A stretch of 8,963 nucleotides of DNA, from contig CAYQUK010000017.1 in the NCBI GenBank assembly GCA_964420875.1, positions 1 to 8,963 on the forward strand, written 5' to 3'. Position 1 is the first letter of the stretch. Each line of letters starts with the position of its first letter. This document shows, piece by piece, positions 1 through 4,675 of this stretch. The position numbers were made by a program, and so were the translations under genes. The notes under the pieces are model-generated. The model did no database searches, was not told the DNA's origin, and saw only the letters and a program-made list of their open reading frames with translations. The stretch comes from JAUPVO01 sp964420875 (GTDB taxonomy: Bacteria; Patescibacteriota; Minisyncoccia; Phycocordibacterales; UBA5272).

Positions 1-2
1 AA

Positions 3-179
3 GATATCGTGGACATGAAATCAACACCATCTCACTTTATAAAAGAGGTGCAACATTTTATGGAAACATATAAGATGTTACAAAACAAAACAGTTGAGAT
101 AAAAGGTGTATATGACGAGAAAAAAGCAGCAGAGATTATAAAAGAAGCAATTGAACTATATGAAAGCAAAAATAAATAA
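3..179 (+). CDS. ppa: Inorganic pyrophosphatase, C-terminal fragment (5' end outside window)
   Basis: The frame is open from the window edge to TAA at 177-179 and gives 58 residues. They match the C-terminal end of family I soluble inorganic pyrophosphatase: the run HFIKEVQHFMETYK corresponds to the family's 'hFFehYKdLe' segment, followed by a 'V.IKGvyDEKKAAEIIKEAIELYE' region matching the 'v.veGw.d...A..ei..s.e.y' tail. The enzyme hydrolyses cytosolic PPi to phosphate and pulls biosynthetic reactions forward. The metal-binding aspartates lie upstream, outside the window, so activity cannot be judged. The last 20 bases overlap the start of trigger factor, implying translational coupling. The identification rests on tail similarity only. 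Confidence 0.8.
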   Translation, partial: DIVDMKSTPSHFIKEVQHFMETYKMLQNKTVEIKGVYDEKKAAEIIKEAIELYESKNK

Positions 180-1191
180 GGAAGAGGGGTCACAAGTTGA
201 AATCGAGGTTACTATACCTTGGGCTGATTTTCACAAATACTGGGACAAGGGATTTAAGAAAATCCAAGACATGGTGGAGATGCCAGGATTCCGAAAAGGT
301 ATGGCACCAGAAAACATGGTAATAGAGAAATATGGCGAGATGACAATACTCGAGGCCATGAGCGATCTGGCTATTAACGAGACATACCCTGTTGTAATAA
401 TGGAGAACAAGATAAAAATTATCTCTCACCCACACATACACGTTGTCAAAATCGCGAAAGGTGAGGACTTTGTGTACCATGCTCATGTTGATGTTATGCC
501 AGAGCTGACACTCCCCGACTACAAAGCTATAGCCAAAGAAGTGGTTAAGGGTAAGACAGAGGTAACGGTGACAGATGAGGACATGGACAAAATACTGACT
601 GACCTACGCAAAATGCGTGCCACAAAGAAAGAGACCGTTAATGAAGAGACAAAAGAGGTCACAAGTGAAGATGTATTACCTGAACTAAATGACGAGTTTG
701 CACAGTCGTTTGGTGAAGAGTTTGCGACTCTCGAGATACTGAAAACAAAAGTCCGTGAAAATACATTGTTAGAAAAGACTCAAATAGAAAAAGAAAAATT
801 GCGTAGTGCCCTGCTTGAAAAGCTTGTCTCTGAGACAAAAGGTGAGATGCCAAAAACATTAGTAGAAGGCGAAATAGATAGACTGTATTCTCAGACCAAA
901 CAAGACATAGAAAAGTTTGGTGGAACATTCGCAGACTATTTAGTACACATTAAAAAGACTGAAGAGGAAATGCGTAATGACCTGCGCGAGCCAGGCGAGA
1001 AACGTGCAAAGATACAGCTGATGATATTTGATATTGCCAACAAAGAAAATATCAAACCAACAGCAGAGGAGATAGATGCTGAGACTGTAAAAATACTGAC
1101 TCAATATAAGGATGCTGACGAGAAAAATGTCAGAGTATACGCTGAGCAGGTTTTGATCAATGAAAAAGTTCTAGAGTTCCTAGGTGTCTAA
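160..1191 (+). CDS. tig: Trigger factor, short form lacking the FKBP-type PPIase domain
   Basis: Ribosome-associated chaperone that receives nascent chains at the exit tunnel. The start chosen is ATG at 160 (343 residues) because the protein then begins like the family (MKAKINKEEG, then a strand ending TIPWADF). A TTG at 151 would add three residues. The ribosome-binding signature GFRKG lies at residues 43-47, followed by A-P. The N-terminal domain runs to about residue 125, then the linker helix 'VTDEDMDKILTDLRKMRATKKE' as in the normal protein. At that point, where the ~100-residue PPIase domain should begin, the chain goes through a short acidic linker (about 155-172) straight to LPELNDEFAQSFG, the start of the C-terminal chaperone domain (174-343). 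Typical length is about 430. The reading frame is intact, so this is a domain loss and not a frameshift. The gene overlaps ppa by 20 bases and ends at a strong terminator. Confidence 0.95.
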   Translation: MKAKINKEEGSQVEIEVTIPWADFHKYWDKGFKKIQDMVEMPGFRKGMAPENMVIEKYGEMTILEAMSDLAINETYPVVIMENKIKIISHPHIHVVKIAKGEDFVYHAHVDVMPELTLPDYKAIAKEVVKGKTEVTVTDEDMDKILTDLRKMRATKKETVNEETKEVTSEDVLPELNDEFAQSFGEEFATLEILKTKVRENTLLEKTQIEKEKLRSALLEKLVSETKGEMPKTLVEGEIDRLYSQTKQDIEKFGGTFADYLVHIKKTEEEMRNDLREPGEKRAKIQLMIFDIANKENIKPTAEEIDAETVKILTQYKDADEKNVRVYAEQVLINEKVLEFLGV

Positions 1192-1194
1192 TAC

Positions 1195-1235
1195 AAAATA
1201 AAAGGCGGCCGCGTATAGCGGCCGCCTTTTATTTT
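1195..1235. terminator. Bidirectional intrinsic terminator between tig and the tail-anchored protein gene
   Basis: A perfect inverted repeat with arms 1195-1212 and 1218-1235 (18 bp) encloses the 5-base loop GTATA. The GC core is GGCGGCCGC, flanked by A and T runs, so it works as a rho-independent terminator in both directions. It lies 4 bases after the tig stop and overlaps the first base of the convergent gene's stop triplet (1235-1237). Each arm carries a GCGGCCGC octamer. Confidence 0.93.
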
Positions 1236-1732
1236 TAGTTAGTGAGTATATATATAAGCAATCCGAGGGCAACCAAGAATAACACCGAATCAATTACAAT
1301 CAATGCCCATGGTCTAGCCTCACCTGCAGATGCTGAGGTCTCGTGATGTTCCTCTGTTTGAAAAAATGGCGCTGGAGCTGGAGTATACACCGGGACAGAG
1401 GTCTCTGTTGTCACAGACTTTTCTTCTACAGTTACTGTTTCAGATATTGGCCTCTCTACAGTGTTCATAGATATACCAGACGCAGAGACGTTGGGAGTAA
1501 TTTCAACAGAACTCTCTTGTGTAGGAATTTTAAGATCTGCCACCCTTACCTCTTCCCCACTGGGAGGCAATTTTGTATCACCGACATAATCATGGAAAAC
1601 CTTTACACCCTCTTCGATATCAGCATTTTCCCAACCACTAGCTACGAGCAAATTGCGCAGTGACTCCTCGGTTAGGTTTTTGTTGATAGAAATTATTCTA
1701 CCTAGAACGTCTTTGATGGTATCTGTTGTCAT
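1235..1732 (-). CDS. Tail-anchored membrane protein with N-terminal UBA-like helical motif
   Basis: 165 residues, function unknown. Three parts are visible. Residues 1-50 are predicted helical, and the run LRNLLVASGWENADIEEGVKVF resembles the small three-helix UBA/CUE-like fold ('Ll.aGw...dIe.ai'). Residues 51-140 are a low-complexity Ser/Thr/Val/Pro/Glu-rich linker, probably disordered. Residues 142-163 form one hydrophobic transmembrane segment, leaving only Thr-Asn after it, so the protein should be C-terminally anchored with a cytoplasmic head (inference). The ATG at 1732 is preceded by the purine stretches GGTGAGG and TAGGA on the coding strand. It lies 30 bases downstream of the HAD/GIY-YIG gene on the same strand and may be co-transcribed with it. 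The gene assignment is solid and the role is not. Confidence 0.75.
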   Translation of the reverse strand: MTTDTIKDVLGRIISINKNLTEESLRNLLVASGWENADIEEGVKVFHDYVGDTKLPPSGEEVRVADLKIPTQESSVEITPNVSASGISMNTVERPISETVTVEEKSVTTETSVPVYTPAPAPFFQTEEHHETSASAGEARPWALIVIDSVLFLVALGLLIYILTN

Positions 1733-1762
1733 ATTCCTAGTTTACCTCACCCTAAATATATA

Positions 1763-2395
1763 TCAAGACTGTTTTGTGACCAGCGCCAACTTTTCTTTCC
1801 TGCTCAATGCTTTTAGTTTCAACTCTCTCGCCCTCGCCTCTTTTAATGTTTCAGACTCTTCAGAGTAAACTAGCTTTACAGGCCTCCTGATTTTCGTATA
1901 GTGAGCCCCGTTTTTAGAGTTGTTATGCTCATGTAGTCTCTTTGCCATATTGTTAGTGCTACCTACATATAATGTACTGTCAGCACACTCGAGTATATAT
2001 GTCGTAAATACTGACAAGTTGTCATCGAGGAAGCTTTTCAATGCCTTCACATCTTTTTTCTGATAATCGTAATGATATGTGACTATGCCAACTGACCTAG
2101 CTGACTCAACGGCCTTGGGACTGTGTTCAAAATATATGACGTCCTCTTTTTTTAGATCCAACAGTCGGAGCATCTTGTGAAAATACTCTGGTTCAACCTT
2201 ATCAGGATTGTGTTTTAATGTGAAAAACTTATAAGGCCAATTGAGAAAGTTAAAAGTATCTAGCTGCTCATCGTTAGCATTGGTCAAGATTATCTTCTCA
2301 TTTGGATAAGTCTCGAGCAGATCAAAAATAGGCTTGTATATACCTTCATCTTTTATCACTAGCGTATTCACCGCATCCACCAATATGGTTTTCAT
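1763..2395 (-). CDS. HAD-like domain fused to a GIY-YIG (UPF0213/YhbQ-like) endonuclease domain
   Basis: 210 residues in one uninterrupted frame. Residues 1-125 look like a HAD-superfamily fold: motif I VDAVNTLV (D7-A-V9-N-T), motif II ILTNAN (34-41), a motif III-like KVEPEYF (K66), and a motif IV-like region VIYFEHSPKAVESARSVGI (86-104). The second aspartate of the canonical DxDxT is Val9, and the motif IV aspartate position reads Glu-His, so ordinary phosphatase activity is doubtful. Residues 130-205 are a GIY-YIG domain of the small UvrC/YhbQ-like type: TYI at 132-134, YVG at 143-145, then R153 in AKRLHEH and E191 in ARELKLK, all expected for the nuclease core. It follows the eight-cysteine protein gene with a 3-base gap, implying one operon. 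Substrate and the link between the two halves are unknown. Confidence 0.82.
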   Translation of the reverse strand: MKTILVDAVNTLVIKDEGIYKPIFDLLETYPNEKIILTNANDEQLDTFNFLNWPYKFFTLKHNPDKVEPEYFHKMLRLLDLKKEDVIYFEHSPKAVESARSVGIVTYHYDYQKKDVKALKSFLDDNLSVFTTYILECADSTLYVGSTNNMAKRLHEHNNSKNGAHYTKIRRPVKLVYSEESETLKEARARELKLKALSRKEKLALVTKQS

Positions 2396-2398
2396 TTG

Positions 2399-3085
2399 CT
2401 ACATTGTAGCAGTTTGGAGGCAGACTTTCAGCTCTTCTGTTTTTGTCCAGCCACATTTACCATCTGTCTGTCTCTCACATTTTGCTTTTTGATAACACCC
2501 ATAGTCTGGTCTATATATACAAGTAGACACCACATCAGGCCTGTCTGAACACACCTCGCTAGAACATCCTCCAACATAACATTTACCTACAATTGGCTGC
2601 TGTGCAACTGTGTCAGATATTTTTAAAACCTCTAGTGTTATAACATAGTCCTTTTCTAATACTGATACATCTTGTTTTGGATATGGCGTCGCAGATACAA
2701 AGCTTATGTTTTGATTTTTTGTTTTAACTGATTTACCTAGATTGATAACTTGTTTTGTTGTTACAGATCCATCAAAAATCTCCACCTCAATATTTACTGT
2801 GCCAGCCCATATACATGTCACCCCTGTTGGACATCTGCTGTCATCAAACACCCTAGTAAGTTTTACACTGCTATCTGAAAATTTCACAGTCTCGCCAACC
2901 TTCAAGATAACCTTGCCATAAGGTGTGTATTTTATAGTGTCTGGTGTGGTCGTGGCCACAACCACTGGGGCAGGCTTGGTATTTTCTGCCACTTTGTCTC
3001 TGTATTCATAACTAACAGCCACTGTTGCTATTGCAGCAACAAATATGAGAGCCAGTATGACCCATTTAACTTTTAAAATATTCAT
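2399..3085 (-). CDS. Membrane-anchored or exported protein with eight-cysteine cluster
   Basis: 228 residues. A signal anchor or uncleaved signal peptide covers residues 7-25 (WVILALIFVAAIATVAV) after a short basic N-terminus, followed by a Thr/Pro/Ala-rich linker to about 55. Residues 58-155 form a beta-rich domain containing DSRCPTGVTCIWAG (82-95, C85 and C91), a motif seen in exported bacterial domains of unknown function. Residues 165-222 carry eight cysteines (169, 174, 179, 189, 197, 203, 211, 222) with YRPDYGCYQKAKCERQ and DGKCGW between them, matching what I know as an 'eight-cysteine-cluster' domain. Cysteines are probably disulphide-bonded outside the cytoplasm, and metal binding is an alternative. 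It is the first gene of a likely three-gene minus-strand unit. A palindrome lies 6 bases upstream of the ATG, and the upstream AAGGTG could act as SD. Confidence 0.8.
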   Translation of the reverse strand: MNILKVKWVILALIFVAAIATVAVSYEYRDKVAENTKPAPVVVATTTPDTIKYTPYGKVILKVGETVKFSDSSVKLTRVFDDSRCPTGVTCIWAGTVNIEVEIFDGSVTTKQVINLGKSVKTKNQNISFVSATPYPKQDVSVLEKDYVITLEVLKISDTVAQQPIVGKCYVGGCSSEVCSDRPDVVSTCIYRPDYGCYQKAKCERQTDGKCGWTKTEELKVCLQTATM

Positions 3086-3091
3086 ACTGTA

Positions 3092-3113
3092 TATAACACC
3101 TTAAGGTGTTATA
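3092..3113. promoter_or_regulatory. Perfect 22-bp palindrome upstream of the eight-cysteine protein
   Basis: The half-site is TATAACACCTT followed by its exact complement, ending 6 bases before the ATG at 3085. A second, overlapping palindrome TGTTATAACA occupies 3107-3116. On the minus strand TG-T-TATAAC looks like an extended -10 box whose start point would fall inside the palindrome, so a repressor operator over a promoter is possible. A 9-bp hairpin (arms 3092-3100 and 3105-3113) in read-through RNA from tRNA-His is the alternative. There is no T-run, so it is not a normal terminator. The symmetry is certain and the function is inferred. Confidence 0.5.
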
Positions 3114-3127
3114 ACATGACACTTTTT

Positions 3128-3202
3128 TGGTGTGGCTATCGGGACTCGAACCCGAACTGAGGGCTCCACAAGCCCGCGTGCTAACCATTACACTATAGCC
3201 AC
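3128..3202 (-). tRNA. tRNA-His (anticodon GTG), CCA encoded, A73
   Basis: On the minus strand the acceptor GTGGCTA (3202-3196) pairs with TAGCCAC (3138-3132). The D arm is GTGT/GCAC. The anticodon arm has loop TTGTGGA (anticodon GTG) with a C-U mismatch at the 27-43 pair. The T arm is TCGGG TTCGAGT CCCGA. The 3' end reads A-CCA (3131-3128), so CCA is genomically encoded and the discriminator base is A, not the usual C73. A G is present at -1 (base 3203) but could not pair with A73. This tRNA decodes CAC/CAU. Confidence 0.96.
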
Positions 3203-3226
3203 CATCTCTGATCTAATCAGGGCTTT

Positions 3227-3255
3227 ACTCTAACATAAATCTATGACTTTTTGAA
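3227..3255 (-). promoter_or_regulatory. Probable promoter of tRNA-His
   Basis: On the minus strand a -35-like TTCAAA (3255-3250) and an extended -10 TG-T-TAGAGT (-10 at 3232-3227) are separated by 17 bases. Transcription would begin about 15-20 bases before the tRNA. The upstream tRNA-Leu has its own terminator, so a separate promoter is needed. The same TGnTAGAGT element precedes tRNA-Arg in this window, which supports the call. Confidence 0.5.
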
Positions 3256-3265
3256 GTGGGTGGGC

Positions 3266-3301
3266 AAAATAAAAACTGCATTGAAATGCAGTTTTTATTT
3301 T
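3266..3301 (-). terminator. Intrinsic terminator directly after tRNA-Leu
   Basis: The inverted repeat has arms 3266-3280 and 3287-3301 (15 bp), with core ACTGCA/TGCAGT flanked by A and T runs and a 6-base loop. On the minus strand it starts at the base after the encoded CCA of tRNA-Leu and ends in TTTTTATTTT. It closes the pseudouridine synthase-rplS-tRNA-Leu unit. Confidence 0.85.
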
Positions 3302-3386
3302 TGGTGCCCAAGACTGGATTTGAACCAGCACGAGTTGCCTCGCTACCACCTCAAGGTAGTGCGTCTACCAATTTCGCCACCTGGGC
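3302..3386 (-). tRNA. tRNA-Leu (anticodon GAG), class II, CCA encoded
   Basis: On the minus strand the acceptor GCCCAGG (3386-3380) pairs with CTTGGGC. The D arm is GCG...CGC. The anticodon stem CTACC/GGTAG holds loop TTGAGGT (anticodon GAG). The long variable arm is CGAG-GCAA-CTCG, and the T arm contains TTCAAAT. The 3' end is A-CCA, encoded. It decodes CUC/CUU. Its 5' end is 3 bases after the rplS stop, so it must be cut from the ribosomal-protein mRNA by RNase P. Confidence 0.97.
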
Positions 3387-3389
3387 ATT

Positions 3390-3803
3390 TTACGCCTCAG
3401 CTGAGACGATCTCCTCTGCGCCTACTGGCATGACCTCTACACCCTTAACATTGTCACGCTTGTTGTCTACTTTCATGCGGCGGCGTACATCACGAATAGC
3501 CTTGTCACGCACATAGTAAAGTTTAGAACGTCTTGTCCTCGCATGTCTCACTACCTCTATCTTGTCTATATTCATTGAGAAAAGTGGGAATATACGCTCA
3601 ACACCAACACCTGATGCTACTTTGCGTATTGTAAATGTCGCCCCAGCCTCACATCCGTGTTTACGAGCTAGAACTAGACCTTCAAAGGCCTGAAGACGGA
3701 CCTTGCCATCATTGTCTTTTAGTTTACTCCACACACGTACTGTGTCACCACTTGCAAATTCGATGCTTGCGCGGTCTTTTAGAGTTTCTGGAATAGTATT
3801 CAT
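3390..3803 (-). CDS. rplS: 50S ribosomal protein L19
   Basis: 137 residues. L19 sits at the interface of the two ribosomal subunits. The signature is clear: SGDTVRVWSKL, VRLQAFEGLVLARKHG, TFTIRKVASGVGVERIFPLFS, then IEVVRHARTRRSKLYYVRD. The start is ATG at 3803 (MNTIPETLKD). An in-frame ATG at 3842 would add 13 residues lying inside the upstream gene and is rejected. Upstream TTAGGAT could serve as SD at a long spacing. The C-terminus extends about 20 residues beyond the E. coli protein and ends in an acidic Glu/Ala tail. It follows the pseudouridine synthase by 13 bases, replacing the common rpsP-rimM-trmD-rplS context, and tRNA-Leu follows 3 bases after its stop. Confidence 0.97.
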   Translation of the reverse strand: MNTIPETLKDRASIEFASGDTVRVWSKLKDNDGKVRLQAFEGLVLARKHGCEAGATFTIRKVASGVGVERIFPLFSMNIDKIEVVRHARTRRSKLYYVRDKAIRDVRRRMKVDNKRDNVKGVEVMPVGAEEIVSAEA

Positions 3804-3816
3804 AGTACACAGTATC

Positions 3817-4569
3817 CTAACACATTTTAAAAAGCTTATCAAGACAGTCTGACATGTCTTTTGGTATAGGCGCTTCGACTTTTATGTCTTTACTTCTAAG
3901 GGTAAATTCGATGCGTAATGCATGCAACATAGTACGACCAGCATACTCTAGGCTGTTTTTAGACCCGTACAGTTCATCCCCTATTATCGGATGTCTAATG
4001 CTACGCATATGTACGCGTATCTGATGAGTGCGTCCGGTTAATGGATATATCTCTATTAATGTGAATTTCTTGTCCGGGGACCTCTCTAGGACCTTGTATC
4101 TAGTCAGCGCATCCCTCTCTTCTCCGCGATGGTCCTGGCTGTATGGATCTACTGCGCTTTTCTTTCTAAAGTCACTCTTTGCCCTAGCTATTGGAGTGTC
4201 GATAACACCTGTGTCATTTTTGATATTCCCTTCCACTATGGCCCTGTATACCTTTCTCACTTGATGCTCTTTGAACTTATTCTTCATCTTTTTAAAGGCT
4301 TCCTCATTTTTACATATGACCATTACTCCGGTAGTATCCTTGTCTAGTCTGTGCACTATTCCTGGTCTGTCATCCTCACCTACACCAACTATCTCTGGAT
4401 ATACCTCACGCACAATATCAGCGATGGTTTTCTCCTCGCTGCGACCGTCGCCGTGGACCATTATTCCAGATGGTTTGTTGATTATGAATATATTGTCGTC
4501 CTCATAAAGCTTTTCAAATGGCTCTTTTGCGGCAGACTTAAATATTTTAGCTAGTTGATTCTTTAACAT
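3817..4569 (-). CDS. RluA-family pseudouridine synthase (RluD-like, no S4 domain)
   Basis: 250 residues. It isomerises specific uridines of rRNA (or tRNA) to pseudouridine; the exact site cannot be read from sequence. The motif around 26-39 (IFIINKPSGIMVHG) is RluA-family motif I. HRLDKDTTGVMV (73-84) carries the catalytic Asp76, and LTGRTHQIRVHM (177-188) is motif III. The C-terminal segment GRTMLHALRIEF (211-222) is also typical. The N-terminal S4 RNA-binding domain of RluD/RluC is absent: the catalytic domain begins about 20 residues in. ATG at 4569 is only 9 bases downstream of a TATAAT box and has no SD, suggesting a leaderless transcript. It heads the unit with rplS and tRNA-Leu. Confidence 0.93.
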   Translation of the reverse strand: MLKNQLAKIFKSAAKEPFEKLYEDDNIFIINKPSGIMVHGDGRSEEKTIADIVREVYPEIVGVGEDDRPGIVHRLDKDTTGVMVICKNEEAFKKMKNKFKEHQVRKVYRAIVEGNIKNDTGVIDTPIARAKSDFRKKSAVDPYSQDHRGEERDALTRYKVLERSPDKKFTLIEIYPLTGRTHQIRVHMRSIRHPIIGDELYGSKNSLEYAGRTMLHALRIEFTLRSKDIKVEAPIPKDMSDCLDKLFKMC

Positions 4570-4583
4570 AAATACTGTATTAT
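4555..4583 (+). promoter_or_regulatory. Promoter of tRNA-Val
   Basis: The -35 TTGATT (4555-4560) and -10 TATTAT (4578-4583) are separated by 17 bases, putting the start point about 8 bases before the mature tRNA at 4598. The -35 lies inside the 5' coding end of the divergent pseudouridine synthase gene, and the -10 overlaps that gene's own -10 on the other strand. Confidence 0.6.
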
Positions 4584-4584
4584 A
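4579..4584 (-). promoter_or_regulatory. -10 box of the pseudouridine synthase gene
   Basis: Minus-strand TATAAT is a consensus -10 element, 9 bases before the ATG at 4569. The start point should fall within about 3 bases of the ATG. No convincing -35 is visible. It overlaps the -10 of the divergent tRNA-Val promoter. Confidence 0.6.
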
Positions 4585-4597
4585 CTAGCACAGATTT

Positions 4598-4670
4598 GGG
4601 GGATTAGCTCAGTTGGTAGAGCAGCGCATTTACACTGCGAAGGTCACAGGTTCGACTCCTGTATCCCCCA
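4598..4670 (+). tRNA. tRNA-Val (anticodon TAC), CCA not encoded
   Basis: The acceptor is GGGGGAT/ATCCCCC and the D arm is GCTC/GAGC with GG in the loop. The anticodon loop is TTTACAC (anticodon TAC) on stem GCGCA/TGCGA, with a G-A mismatch at 27-43. The T arm is ACAGG TTCGACT CCTGT, and A73 is followed by CCG, so CCA must be added by the CCA-adding enzyme. It decodes GUA and, by wobble, other Val codons. It converges on the kinase-like gene, whose stop lies 5 bases away, with no obvious terminator between them. Confidence 0.97.
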
Positions 4671-4675
4671 CCGAA

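Noticed and set aside
151..159. TTG at 151 as trigger factor start
   Set aside because: ATG at 160 gives the family-like N-terminus directly and needs no rare start; three extra residues add nothing.
1763..1765. Recoded UGA (as in Gracilibacteria/Absconditabacteria)
   Set aside because: All recognisable proteins are full length with no internal in-frame TGA, and the HAD/GIY-YIG protein ends naturally at its TGA.
1343..1868. Plus-strand open frames opposite the tail-anchored and HAD/GIY-YIG genes
   Set aside because: These are antisense shadows with Phe/Leu/Ser/Cys-rich translations and no family resemblance; the same applies to other frames opposite real genes (for example 3256-3516, 4028-4554, 7290-7694, 7942-8227, 8398-8870).
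1763..2395. HAD/GIY-YIG as two genes joined by an assembly error
   Set aside because: The frame is continuous with a normal linker around residues 120-130 and no internal start with an SD before the GIY-YIG part; kept as a fusion with that caveat.
3804..3842. rplS starting at the ATG at 3842
   Set aside because: It would add 13 residues (including two Cys) unlike any L19 N-terminus and lie mostly inside the upstream coding region; ATG 3803 fits the family.
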